A DNA stretch of 64,000 nt, taken from Strigamia acuminata (lineage: Eukaryota > Arthropoda > Chilopoda > Geophilomorpha > Linotaeniidae). The DNA is taken from assembly GCA_949358305.1 (NCBI GenBank), contig OX442314.1:46818581-46882580 (forward strand). Direction: 5' to 3'. A model generated the notes under the pieces. It saw only the letters and a list, made by a program, of their open reading frames with translations, was not told the DNA's origin and did not search any database. Made by a program: the position numbers and the translations under genes. Positions 48,763-60,800 of this stretch are shown piece after piece (within the stretch, counting starts at the first letter, position 1; the number at the start of each line of letters is the position of its first letter).

Positions 48763-49130
48763 CGTGGCAGTTTAGCAGCTAGCTGTAGACAGAAGGAACT
48801 GTGCAAATGAAGCAAATGTGTGCCCGCTTATGGTGGTCAAGGTGTTCAACATAAACACTGTTTCATCGAGGTGTTCTTTAATTGGTTGAAAGTTAATTAA
48901 TCTCGTTAGTTTCCCGTCATATGGGTATCAAGAAAACCTGGATGCGAAACAAGCGAGGGCATATGTAAAAAGAAAGGCATTATTTAATTTAGGTCAGTGT
49001 TTTTCATTGAGAAAATTTGTTTAAAAATGCAAATGTGCTCACCGTGCAATGAGGTTCTGACGACCATGCAATCATCATCCGACCTGGAGAGATTGTTGTT
49101 ATCGAACTCGAGCACATGATAGAACTCGAC
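48763..49130. other. Upstream region of the 48-kb gene
   Basis: AT-rich. No TATA box is obvious. No other feature. Confidence 0.35.
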
Positions 49131-50390
49131 CGGTTCAGCTAAGTCAAACAAACAATAGAGCATACTCGTTCGAGCAACGATTGAGCACTCGCAAACAAGC
49201 TGCCCTCAGCCAAACTATGAGTATTCTTCCAACTGGAGACCCAGATCCTCTGAATCTGCAGTCGAAGAAAACACTGAATAATTTCGGTTGATCCATGCTC
49301 AAAATTAAAAAAGGAGAGAGAGCGTTTACCATGCTTACAAAATCAGATATGGAGTTAGTACAGCAAAGACTAGTTGCCGAGCAAAATGTAAGCAATCAGT
49401 TGCCGGTGTCGTCTGTTGTTTGATATTGCGAATGGCGAGGGTTATTTCCTTTCCGGAGTCTCTGGAAAAGATTTAGACATTTTTTATTGTCAAATCTGTG
49501 GATCATGACATAGGGAAGTGGGTCAGTCGATTGACCTGGAATCGATTGGAATGCAACAGAGAATCTACCCCATTCCAAGAAATAGATAAGTGAAGTATGA
49601 GTAATCATTCTATTTATTTATACAAATCAATTGTAGTTCACAATAAAATAAAACGGTGTCCATTTGGGATCACCACACACTGCAGTGGCGGCGAGATTCA
49701 GTTCTTCGTCGGAGGTGTTACCATATAAGTTCTGCAGTTATTCCGAATGAGTTGTAAATCTTCTAAAAATAGCTCCCTTGTTTGGTATTTCAGACGTTAA
49801 GCTTTCTTTTTCATCGTGGAAAGGTCCATCGGTACCACAATAACGTCTAAATAATATTTGTTACATCTAATAAGCTTATCTACTGGGTAACGGATTGGTT
49901 CCGCTTTCAAAAAAATTAAAAAAATAAGTTTTAGATTTTAAATGAAAATTTTCCAAAAATTGTAATTGTACTTACCTCTTTCATTCCCATCAATGCTGAC
50001 ACAAAATCTCCTAGCATCATGCAAAGCTTGTTGATAGGTGCAGATTGTTTTTTTGTTGGCAGTTTTTGGTATCCCAAAAAAAGTTCCTGCAGAGTCCTGC
50101 AGACTTTGCGCAAGAAAGGTCTGCACAATTCCATGCACAGCAGGTGCATAGAAAAATTGTGCATATCAATTTTCTGCACAAAAAGGTTCTACATTTCCGC
50201 CAACATTCTGCATGGATTTGTGCACAGATTTTTGTAAAAATTAATAAAGCACCAAATAAAACCAAAAAAATTTAATCCAAAATGAAGATCAAATTGCAGC
50301 AACAGCAAAAAAAAGAAACTGAAAAGAAAAGCCAAAAGAATTTGAGCCAATATGAAGTTTGTAACGAGCCAGAATATTACTGTTAGCAAA
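49131..50390. repeat. Segmental duplication SD, copy 1
   Basis: Collinear with 51262-52740: shared blocks include GAAGAAAACACTGAAT, TTCGGTTGATCCATGCTCAA, AGATATGGAGTTAGTACAGC, GGTCAGTCGATTGACCTGGA and the bromodomain-like exon pair. Copy 1 has an insertion at about 49621-49790; copy 2 has one at about 51470-51670. On the + strand the left part also has an exon-like frame (RLSTRKQAALSQTMSIL). Identity is roughly 90% by eye. Confidence 0.7.
49795..50179 (-). pseudogene. Bromodomain-like exon pair, copy 3
   Basis: Exon 1 encodes FLGYQKLPTKKQSAPINKL and FVSALMGMKE before GTAAGT. Exon 2 (after a TTTTGAAAG acceptor) encodes EPIRYPVD ... YYLDVIVVPMDLSTMKKKA, then a stop. Close to copy 2 and to the other SD copy. 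Lacks the second half of the fold. Confidence 0.5.
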
Positions 50391-50399
50391 CAAATAATA

Positions 50400-50545
50400 T
50401 TCCTTAACGTTGATGCTGAAACCAGACTTATCCTACATCTACTAATCCTTAGTAAAATCTTAATCTTTAACTGACTAAATGGGAGGGAAATAATAACTAA
50501 TTATTTCTCAAAACACTGGATAGATTTATTCAAGCTCAAGTGGTT
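50400..50545 (-). repeat. Divergent LTR fragment related to element B
   Basis: The + strand blocks CCAG(G)ACTTAT, GGAGGGAAATAATAACT, TTATTTCTCAA and GATTTATTCAA occur in the same order as in 7013-7125 of the element B LTR. Only about 140 bp remain. Confidence 0.5.
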
Positions 50546-50641
50546 GCTTGGGAATGATTTGCAGCAGGTACACAGGTGCCCTGTCTGCGATATAATGATT
50601 ACAATAATAAAATTAGATATATTCATTAGATATATTCATAC

Positions 50642-51041
50642 TGCACTGCATATAAACTTAGTGTTTCCAAGCGTCTAGTAATAAGGCCAGCCCTTTCAAA
50701 CTGCGTATCCATGGATTCCACTAAATTGGATGACCCATCAGTGGAGGTAATGATTTCAACATTCGCTCCGACGATTTTTACTAGCTGCTCATTTACGATC
50801 TAAAAAATAAATAAAATATTAATTATACAGTATTATTATTAGTATTATTATTATTAATTATATTAATTATTAAATAATAAAACTTACAGTAAACCTAATA
50901 AATTGACTGCAGGGCACTAGTGCAGGACATTGAATTTCATATACTCCTGGAGAAATGGGCTCATAAACCTTGAAAACCTGTGCTTTCATAATTTGCTCGT
51001 TGCAAAGGCTGGTAAAACACAATTCAGAAATCTTTTGATTC
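50642..51041 (-). CDS. Two-exon fragment of an unrecognised gene
   Basis: Exon 51041-50888 (start uncertain) encodes a stretch ending SPGVYEIQCPALVPCSQF, then donor GTAAGT at 50887. The 88-bp intron ends TTTTTTAG, and exon 50799-50642 encodes IVNEQLVKIVGANVEIITS and a Glu/Arg/Leu-rich helix, then a donor-like GTATGA. Phase 0 is kept. I recognise no family. Composition and splice sites look like genuine coding sequence. It lies between the two SD copies and faces a + strand frame at 51052-51360. Confidence 0.35.
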
Positions 51042-51051
51042 TGTTCCTAAA

Positions 51052-51360
51052 GATCCGGTGGTACTCATTAATTCTGAAACTGTTGCTAATAATGATACGA
51101 CGATCGGGAATAATACCCTATTACAAGAGATTCCCGAAATAATAATTAACGACGGAACCTCTCTTGTCCAACCCCGTCAGATTATTGATGAGCCATTGCA
51201 ATTTCAACAAGAGGCATACGAAGCACACTTACATGATAATAATCTCCCTCCGGACCCCAACGTCGAAGAAAACACTGAATTATTTCGGTTGATCCATGCT
51301 CAAAATAAAAAAAGGGAGAGAGAGCGTTCACCATGCTTACAAAATCAGATATGGAGTTAG
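51052..51360 (+). CDS. Acidic ORF fragment, SD family
   Basis: An open frame rich in Asn, Glu, Ile and Gln (motifs IPEIIINDGTSLVQP and PDPNVEENTELFRLIHAQNK). After about 51300 the likely reading shifts to a frame with SDMELVQQRLVAEQN followed by GTAAG, a possible exon end. The last part is duplicated at 49264-49390. No ATG is near the start, so it is an internal exon or a pseudogene. Family unknown. Confidence 0.3.
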   Translation, partial: DPVVLINSETVANNDTTIGNNTLLQEIPEIIINDGTSLVQPRQIIDEPLQFQQEAYEAHLHDNNLPPDPNVEENTELFRLIHAQNKKRERERSPCLQNQIWS

Positions 51361-51879
51361 TACAGCAAAGACTAGTCGCCGAGCAAAATGTAAGAAATTA
51401 GTTGCCGTGTCGTCTGTTCTTTGATATTGCAAATGGTGAGGGTTATTTTCTTTTCGGAGTTTCCGGATGGGAAATAAATATTCTTCTGCTAGGAATATAA
51501 AACGGAGTCTCCACTTTTATAATTCACGTATCGTTTGGATTCCACTGTTAACTCGACGGTCATCTGTCTCGGTCACTCCTGGTAACTGAATACACTGGAT
51601 TGATCGTTGAGACGTTGATGGTGTCGATGTGGTGGAAGTAGTAGTCGTCTTTTTCAGCCATGTATCACTTGACAGGATCTGGAAAAGATTCAGATGTTTT
51701 TCATTGTCAAATCTGTGGGTCATGACGTAGGGATGAAAGTGGGTCAGTCGATTGACCTGGAATCGATTGGAATGTAACAGAGAATCTACCCCATACCAAG
51801 AAATAGATAAGTGAAGTATGAGTAATCATTCTATTTATTCCACAGTTAGCTGTTTTGCTTTCTTTTTCATTGTGGACAG

Positions 51880-52260
51880 GTTCATTGGTATGGCAATAAC
51901 CTTTAAATAATTTTTGTTACATCTAATATCTACTGGGTAACGAAATGGTTCCGCTTATACAAAAAAATTTAAAAAAAAGTTTTAGATTTTAAATAAAATT
52001 TTTCCAAAAATTGTCATTTTACTTACCTCTTCCATTCCCATCAATGCTGAGACAAAACCTTCTAGCTTCTTGCAAAGTGTGTTGGTTGGTGACATTTGTC
52101 TTTCTGTGGGCCGTTTTTTATACACTTCTGGGTTATCATTTTCTCCTTATCCTCTCTTCACTTTCTGCTTTCAGGTACAGACGGAAGCCACGACCAGGGG
52201 ATCTGTATCCGCTTCGGCTGTGTGAGTAGAAACCCCGGCAATAGTCATTCCGGCCTGCAA
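51880..52260 (-). pseudogene. Bromodomain-like exon pair, copy 4
   Basis: Exon 1 encodes an RS-like start (YCRGFYSHSRSGY), a stop-containing linker, and CKKLEGFVSALMGMEE before GTAAGT. Exon 2 encodes EPFRYPVDIRCNKNYL and VIAIPMNLSTMKKKAKQL. In-frame stops in the linker mark it as degraded. Confidence 0.5.
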
Positions 52261-52299
52261 TACGATGTCGCGCCTAGCTATGTCACGCCCAGTACAGCG

Positions 52300-52695
52300 G
52301 CCCACGGAATGGTTCCGCCTACAAAAAAATTAAAAAAATAAGTTTTAGATTTTAAATGAAATTTTACTTACCTCTTTCATTCCCATCAATGCTGAGACAA
52401 AATCTTCTACCATCATGCAAAGCTTGTTGATGGGTGCAGATTGTTTTTTTGTCGGCCGTTTTTGGTACCCCAAAAAAAGTTCCTGCAGAATCCTACAGAC
52501 TTTGCACAAGAAAGGTGTGCACAATTCCACGCATATCAATTTTCTGTACAAAAAGGTTCTACATTTCAGCCCACACTCTGCATAGATTTGTGCACAGATT
52601 TTTGTAAAAAAAATTAATTCAGAACATAAAATAAAGCACCAAATAAAACCAAAAAAATTTGATCCCAAATGAAGATCAAATTGCAGCAACAGCAA
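52300..52695 (-). pseudogene. Bromodomain-like exon pair, copy 5, truncated
   Basis: Exon 1 matches copy 3 (FLGYQKRPTKKQSAPINKL, FVSALMGMKE). Exon 2 begins GCGGAACC but after AEPFR it runs into unrelated sequence and a stop at the junction with copy 4. Confidence 0.45.
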
Positions 52696-52740
52696 AAAAA
52701 GAAACTGAAAAGAAAAGCCAAAAGAATTTGAGCCAATATG

Positions 52741-52984
52741 AAGTTACATCACAATGTGTCAACAGCCAATAATGGGCACTGCAGCCGTCACCCGCCATTG
52801 ATAGCTATTTTGAATAATTGTGATTGTGTGATTGTCATTCTAATGATCTCTGCTAAGAGTACCTCGAAAGGTGATAATTCAACGTTTTCGGTCATTGACG
52901 ACAAACGGGAGTTAATTGCTCATGTAAATTGCACATTGCACATTGCACAATGTAAATATATAAATAAGCAACAGCGTTTAAATA
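52741..52984. other. Spacer with fragment shared with 39184-39224
   Basis: ATGATCTCTGCTAAG..TACCTCGAAAGGTG near 52845 repeats the 39.2-kb segment. No gene. Confidence 0.4.
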
Positions 52985-53130
52985 ATTAAATAAAAGCAAC
53001 AGTTGATATAATTAATAGATTGATCGATGACTTAAATATGTGGGAATGAGCATAAGACAGTGTTTATCGAAACATAACAGTGTCATTTATTGATGACTTC
53101 TAATTGGCCTAATGGCGTAATATAAAAATA
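52985..53130 (-). repeat. Dispersed repeat R1, copy 2 (inverted)
   Basis: Reverse-complement partner of 30640-30800. Confidence 0.6.
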
Positions 53131-53449
53131 AGGTATCATAAAATCAGCGCCGACAGGAGAAAAATCAAAAATGGCCAACCAACCATGCTATTAATGGACC
53201 TTTAACTTAACAATTTATATAAACACTAACTAATAAAACTACGCTGACAGGATTTCGGGGCTCATAATAATAATGAGTACCCAATATTGTATTACTAAAG
53301 GACAAACAGATTTGTATATCTAACTTAATGTTAACGGGATCAGGTTGACGTTTTCTACTTGTATATCAGACAGGTGGATCCTTGAGGTTCATTCCATGAG
53401 TAGACAGGTGATGAAAATTAGGAAACGCATCATTATTAATGCAATTGGG
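53131..53449. other. AT-rich spacer before the tandem units
   Basis: No supported feature. Confidence 0.45.
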
Positions 53450-55174
53450 ATAATACGGTAGAGCTTTTCTTTAATTTCTTTTCTGTATGTTTGAAAAGTG
53501 ATTTTTGTAAGAAAATGATTTCTTTAATGAACCACGCCAACTAAAAGAAAAAAAAATTATTTTTTTTATTAATTATCTTGTTTTATCTCATTCCAATAAA
53601 ATAACAATTTGCATTGAATTCTCCATTTTGTTTAAAAAACAAACTAAGCAATTATTTTAGTTCTTGGCATTACCACTTAAAAATATTTCAATTAGGATTG
53701 CCACAACAAACCACATCATTCTTTTTAAATTACAAGATAAACACATCGCAAACATTCCAGCAATACAATCCCAACCTAACTGCATCTTTTCTCCATATAC
53801 CTGTCACAGACCTGTCATAGACCGGTCACATTAAACTCAAATGCATTATTGATATGCTGGATAAATAACCCTGATGACAAACTCTTTGCATTGATAATTG
53901 AGGCAAAATGTTTTTTCTTCTTCAACAAGAGTACTGTATATAACAAACTGCATTGATATTTCACTGAAGGGGGAGTAGTCAGAAAAACTAATCCAGCAAT
54001 TTTGCTGCTCTCTTTTCATATTTTACCAATATTTGCTCAATAATAAACTAGAATCATTACTAAAAACTCCATTTCAACACTAAAAAAACTGTTTATGGAA
54101 TTAAAAATGTGTGAACAACCCTCTAGACTGGACACAACCAAACATTGTCTGATCTACAGACTTGACTGATCTTTTGGGTGTACAGTATACAGGACTTCCA
54201 CTGTACAGGTTCCCAACATACGAACAAAACTTGTTTATACGTAGAGGACTACTGTATTACTTGATGAAAACAATTGCAAAATGATAGTAAATTTGGGGGC
54301 TTCTCTTCTCTTTCCTTGCATTGATAGGTTGTGAGATTGATAATAAAGTATAAATTCTCTTTAAACTCCACATGATATTGCATTGATCTGTTATTTCTTT
54401 CTTTTTTAAGTATAAAAAGTTGAAAACTTTCATTAAATTCACAACAAACAGACATAAAAAGACACATGAGGGGAGACACTCACAAAAACATGATGTTTAG
54501 AGAATTTTATACAGAAAAACCCCAAAATAAATCAAAATATTTCTTTTTTTAAAATTTCCAATATTTTCCATGACTCACAGTTATTATAAATATAATAAAA
54601 ATCTTCAGTTCTACAACAAGATATAGTATATTGCAAATATCACAGTATATAATGATTATATATCGTTCCTTCAACAATAAAAAAGAAAAATTTAAAAAAA
54701 ATTAATTTTTTCTTCTTAAATATTGTTATCACTTTATCTTACAGTGTACCAAAAACAAAAACAAAAACCTGACCAATCTGATGCATGAAATACCTAAGTG
54801 CATGCAGGCATTTAATATTGCACGTGATTTACCTAGTGCTCTTTCTACTAAACTCCGCGCCCTTCTCTCTTCCCTTCTCACTCACTTTGCATTGTAGCCG
54901 TGCAACAAAGCCCAACTCTAAACGGGCAATTATTATCTCCATTGTGTCCGAAGTTGGTATATTTCTTATTGTTATACAGAATTAATTTTTATTTAATTGT
55001 TCATTACTTTTAACTTTAATTGTTGATTTTTTCTTGCCTCCCCATCTTTTCCAAACATTAAATTTTAGTTCATTACTTTTAACTTTAATTGTTGATTTTT
55101 CTTGCCTCCCCACCTTTTCCAAACCTCAAAGTGTTCATTCCCACAAACCTAAATGCACATTACCAAAACCTTCT

Positions 55175-55619
55175 TCAACTGACTGACACAACAGCCACAA
55201 CCCCATACATGATTAACCAAATCCAACTAATCACACACCCCGAACCCTCGTTTGCTTCGGCTTCCGGAAGCGTTTCGGGCGTTGCCGAAGGGTCGGCAAC
55301 ATCTTCGCTTGTCGGCGTAAACTCCTCCACCGATTCAAAATCCAAAGTGGATGGCACATCCTCCCCCCCTTTGTCCTCTCCTACTCCTTTGACCTCTTCT
55401 TCCTTCTCTACTTTAGTGTCTTCGGCGTCTTTGTCTTCCGGATCAACGCTGGCCGTTGTCCTTGCCGTGCACTGCGCCATGACCTCGGCGTAGACTAGGT
55501 TGGTCAGACGGATCATGCTCACGTTGGTCAAGCCGTTGAAGTTGTCCGGCTCGATTTCTTCCACTCCGGACGGGAGGTAGAGAAGAATGTCGACGCCGTG
55601 CAGGTTGGCAAAGGCGCCG
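55175..55619 (-). CDS. LRR-like terminal exon, copy 1
   Basis: After an acceptor CCACACACAG the frame reads GAFANLHGVDILLYLPSG, then VEEIEPDNFNGLTNVSMIRL, a pattern of one to two leucine-rich repeats (I..I....F.GL.NV..IRL). An acidic linker rich in Glu, Asp, Lys, Val and Thr follows, then a hydrophobic C-terminal stretch (ISWIWLIMYGVVAVVSV) that could be a membrane anchor or GPI signal. Its GC content is well above the surroundings, as expected of a genuine exon. No partner exon is visible in the unit, so it is a captured or duplicated 3' exon of an LRR surface protein. Identical in copy 2. Confidence 0.45.
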
Positions 55620-57189
55620 CTGTGTGTGGATGGTCTTGAGGGGATTGCGCGTGAGAGAGAGAGATGGAATGAATTAAATTTACAAAAACTGTTTAAAATT
55701 TAGAAAGAAAAACCGTTCGAAATTCACTCGCAATTCATCAAAATATCAACAAATTCACTCGAAATTGATTAAAATCTGCTCTAAAACACTCGAAATTGAT
55801 TAAAATGCAGAATTTGATCAAAATTTATAAAAATTCCAGCCGCAATTCATGTAGCTCGAAGTAAGAAAAATAGATATAAAATTAGTTGTAGCTGAAGAAT
55901 TTGTGTGTTTTAATTTGCACACACACCGTAAATAATTTAATTAATTTCGTAAACAAAAAAATAAATAATGATTTGATGAAATGATGAAAAAATGTTCAGA
56001 TGTAGCAACGTTTCGTTCTTTTCCTAATTCCATCCTTCCTTTCGAGTTTTGTCAAATTCGTCAAATTTGTTGATCTGCGAGTAATAAAGAGCAGAGTTAG
56101 TGACGTCACGATTCGTTTTTTTAAGCCTATGTTTTTGGAGATATAAAAAAAAAAAAAAAAAAAAAAAAATATAAAATTAATTTGGAGGTTATTTGGTTAT
56201 TTGGTTATTATTCAACTCGGATGCAACAATAGGTATGAAGCCATGCAATAAAAGATGTGTTTCGATCCAATTCCTTAGTAAAGAAAATGTTTGAAAATAA
56301 AATAACGGAAAACGAAGGGGAAACAGCAATCGCGAAATGGCGAAATGGCGTCTAAACGAACTCAATAATTTTCAAATTTCAGTTGAAAATGCATTTTTTT
56401 CAAATTTTTTCTCGTGAAATTTCATTTTTTCAGTTGAAAATGCATTTTTTTTTAAATCTTTTCTCGTGAAAAAAAAAAAAAATTGAAAATTGATGAAGGT
56501 TATTTGGTTATTTGGTTATTATTCAACTCGATCCAATTCCTTAGTAAGGAAAGAAAATGTTTGAAAATATAAAAAAGCAAGTTTTTGAAAAAGGCTTCTA
56601 TTTATATTGGTCTTCAAATCGCCGCCAGAGTGCACTACTATCGCATATTGTTTCGTGTTTGCCGTGATCGTGCCAAAAAACCTTGAACAAAGTACTTTTT
56701 CTAGACAATATTAAAAAACAAAATATATGGGCAGATAGGAATTTTCATTTCAACCAGATTTAGCCTGGTTTCAGAATTTTTAGAACGTTTTTTGGTATCG
56801 AAAACATCAAAATCCGTATTGGGCGAACATTAAAGGACACAGGTTCCGCCAGGTGGCGTTGCGGTTTGAAAAATTACATTACAGGTCACGTTACACAAAC
56901 CGTATGTATCTGTATGACCGAATTCAAATGTGATTCAACATGACGAAATAAATCTAACTGTTGTGTTCAAATATTGTAAAATATGTGTCAACAAAATCGA
57001 AAATTCAAATTTCTTACACCTAACCTGAATTCCAGCGAAATTAAGTCCCGAAATTAAGCCTAATCTAACTCTTGATTGTGTGTCTGTCATCTCATATTTT
57101 TTAAGCCTTAAAAAATAACCTTAAAAAAGCTTAAAAAACCTAACCTTTCCTTAACCAAATAACTTATTTTCTCCCGGAAATGCAATTTT

Positions 57190-57867
57190 AATTCCACTTG
57201 CATTTCCCACTTGAAAACTCGTTTTTTCTCTCTCGTGAAAATTCATTTTTTCACTTGAAAATGCATTTTTTTTTTCACTTTATCTCGTCAAAATGCAGTT
57301 TTATACACAGAAACACATTTTTGTCTCGTGAAAATGCTTTTTCACTTGGATTTATTTCACTTGAAAACGTTTTTTTTTCGTGAAAATTCATTTTTTCTCG
57401 TGAATATTCATTTTTTCTCGTCAAAATCCATTTTTGTTTAATTTTTTCTCGTAAAAATTTATTTTTTCACTTAAAAACACATTTTCTCAGTTGAAAATGC
57501 ATTTTTCCCGAAAAATCAGCGATTTTTCCCTAAAAATAATCATTTTTCTTTAAAAATGATCATTTTTTCCTAAAAATCACCGATTTTTCCCTAAAAATCA
57601 CCGATTTTTCCCTAAAAATGATCACTTTTTCCCTAAAAATGATCACTTTTTCCTAAAAATCACCGATTTTTTTGCAAAAAACGAGAAAAACAAAAAAAAA
57701 TGTTAATTTTTGAGAAAAAAATGTTAATTTTTGAGAAAAAAATGTCAATTTTTGGGACAAAATGTCATTTTTTGAGACAAAATGTCATTTTTTGTGACAA
57801 AATGTTAATTTTTGAGAAAAAAATGTCAATTTTTGGGACAGAATGTCAATTTTTGGGACAAAATGTC
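57190..57867. repeat. Short tandem-repeat blocks inside the 4.4-kb unit
   Basis: Three successive families: TTTTTCTCGTGAAAATTCAT-like (57190-57510), CCCTAAAAATGATCACTTTT-like (57520-57670) and AATGTCAATTTTTGGGACAA-like (57690-57867). They recur at 61635-62312. Confidence 0.85.
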
Positions 57868-60800
57868 ATAATACGGTAGAACTTTTCTTTAATTTCTTTT
57901 CTGTATGTTTGAAAAGTGATTTTTGTATGAAAATGATTTCTTTAAAAAAACCACGCCAACTAAAAGAAAAAACAAAAAATTATTTCTTTTATTAATTATC
58001 TTGTTTCATCTCATTCCAATAAAATAACAATTTGCATTGAATTCTCCATCATTTTGTTTAAAAAACAAACTAAGCATTGCAAATCAAGTTTCAATACCCG
58101 ACAATTATTTTAGTTCTTGGCATTACCACTTAAAAATATTTCAATTAGGATTGCCACAACAAACCACATCATTCTTTTTAAATTACAAGATAAACACATC
58201 CCAAACATTCCAGCTATATAACCCCAACCTTTTCTCCATGTACCTGTTTTTAATCCCATCACAGACCGGTCACATTAAACTCAAATGCATTATTGATACG
58301 CTGGATAAATAACCCTGATGACAAACTCTTTGCATTGATAATTGAGGCAAAATGTTTTTTTTTCTTCTTCTTCTTCAACAAGAGTACTGTATATAACAAA
58401 CTGCATTGATATTTCACTGAAGGGGGAGTAGTCAGAAAAACTAATCCAGCAATTTTGCTGCTCTCTTTTCATATTTTACCAATATTTGCTCAATAATAAA
58501 CTAGAATCATTACTAAAAACTCCATTTCAACACTAAAAAAACTGTTTATGGAATTAAAAATGTGTGAACAACCCTCTAGACTGGACACAACCAAACATTG
58601 TCTGATCTACAGACTTGACTGATCTTTTGGGTGTACAGTATACAGGACTTCCACTGTACAGGTTCCCAACATACGAACAAAACTTGTTTATACGTAGAGG
58701 ACTACTGTATTACTTGATGAAAACAATTGCAAAATGATAGTAAATTTGGGGGCTTCTCTTCTCTTTCCTTGCATTGATAGGTTGTGAGATTGATAATAAA
58801 GTATAAATTCTCTTTAAACTCCACATGATATTGCATTGATCTGTTATTTCTTTCTTTTTTAAGTATAAAAAGTTGAAAACTTTCATTAAATTCACAACAA
58901 ACAGACATAAAAAGACACATGAGGGGAGACACTCACAAAAACATGATGTTTAGAGAATTTTATACAGAAAAACCCCAAAATAAATCAAAATATTTTTCTT
59001 TTTTTAAAATTTCCATGACTCACAGTTATTATAAATATAATAAAAATCTTCAGTTCTACAACAAGATATAGTATATTGCAAATATCACAGTATATAATGA
59101 TTATATATCGTTCCTTCAACAATAAAAAAGAAAAATTTAAAAAAAATTAATTTTTTCTTCTTAAATATTGTTATCACTTTATCTTACAGTGTACCAAAAA
59201 CAAAAACAAAAACCTGACCAATCTGATGCATGAAATACCTAAGTGCATGCAGGCATTTAATATTGCACGTGATTTACCTAGTGCTCTTTCTACTAAACTC
59301 CGCGCCCTTCTCTCTTCCCTTCTCACTCACTTTGCATTGTAGCCGTGCAACAAAGCCCAACTCTAAACGGGCAATTATTATCTCCATTGTGTCCGAAGTT
59401 GGTATATTTCTTATTGTTATACAGAATTAATTTTTATTTAATTGTTCATTACTTTTAACTTTAATTGTTGATTTTTTCTTGCCTCCCCATCTTTTCCAAA
59501 CATTAAATTTTAGTTCATTACTTTTAACTTTAATTGTTGATTTTTCTTGCCTCCCCACCTTTTCCAAACCTCAAAGTGTTCATTCCCACAAACCTAAATG
59601 CACATTACCAAAACCTTCTTCAACTGACTGACACAACAGCCACAACCCCATACATGATTAACCAAATCCAACTAATCACACACCCCGAACCCTCGTTTGC
59701 TTCGGCTTCCGGAAGCGTTTCGGGCGTTGCCGAAGGGTCGGCAACATCTTCGCTTGTCGGCGTAAACTCCTCCACCGATTCAAAATCCAAAGTGGATGGC
59801 ACATCCTCCCCCCCTTTGTCCTCTCCTACTCCTTTGACCTCTTCTTCCTTCTCTACTTTAGTGTCTTCGGCGTCTTTGTCTTCCGGATCAACGCTGGCCG
59901 TTGTCCTTGCCGTGCACTGCGCCATGACCTCGGCGTAGACTAGGTTGGTCAGACGGATCATGCTCACGTTGGTCAAGCCGTTGAAGTTGTCCGGCTCGAT
60001 TTCTTCCACTCCGGACGGGAGGTAGAGAAGAATGTCGACGCCGTGCAGGTTGGCAAAGGCGCCGCTGTGTGTGGATGGTCTTGAGGGGATTGCGCGTGAG
60101 AGAGAGAGATGGAATGAATTAAATTTACAAAAACTGTTTAAAATTTAGAAAGAAAAACCGTTCGAAATTCACTCGCAATTCATCAAAATATCAACAAATT
60201 CACTCGAAATTGATTAAAATCTGCTCTAAAACACTCGAAATTGATTAAAATGCAGAATTTGATCAAAATTTATAAAAATTCCAGCCGCAATTCATGTAGC
60301 TCGAAGTAAGAAAAATAGATATAAAATTAGTTGTAGCTGAAGAATTTGTGTGTTTTAATTTGCACACACACCGTAAATAATTTAATTAATTTCGTAAACA
60401 AAAAAATAAATAATGATTTGATGAAATGATGAAAAAATGTTCAGATGTAGCAACGTTTCGTTCTTTTCCTAATTCCATCCTTCCTTTCGAGTTTTGTCAA
60501 ATTCGTCAAATTTGTTGATCTGCGAGTAATAAAGAGCAGAGTTAGTGACGTCACGATTCGTTTTTTTAAGCCTATGTTTTTGGAGATATAAAAAAAAAAA
60601 AAAAAAAAAAAAAATATAAAATTAATTTGGAGGTTATTTGGTTATTTGGTTATTATTCAACTCGGATGCAACAATAGGTATGAAGCCATGCAATAAAAGA
60701 TGTGTTTCGATCCAATTCCTTAGTAAAGAAAATGTTTGAAAATAAAATAACGGAAAACGAAGGGGAAACAGCAATCGCGAAATGGCGAAATGGCGTCTAA

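Larger units (their letters stand above)
51262..52740. repeat. Segmental duplication SD, copy 2 (with an extra tandem exon copy)
   Basis: Partner of 49131-50390. It contains two bromodomain-like exon pairs head to tail (51880-52260 and 52300-52695). The end block with GCAGCAACAGCAAAAAAA and GAGCCAATATGAAGTT matches 50290-50360. Confidence 0.7.
53450..57867. repeat. Tandem 4.4-kb unit, copy 1
   Basis: Starts ATAATACGG and is 4418 bp long. Its first ~1.1 kb differs from copy 2 by substitutions and small indels. From about 54570 on the two look identical. Contents: AT-rich DNA, an LRR-like exon (- strand), a TGACGTCA site near 56100, poly-A runs and blocks of short tandem repeats (57190-57867). 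Confidence 0.9.
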
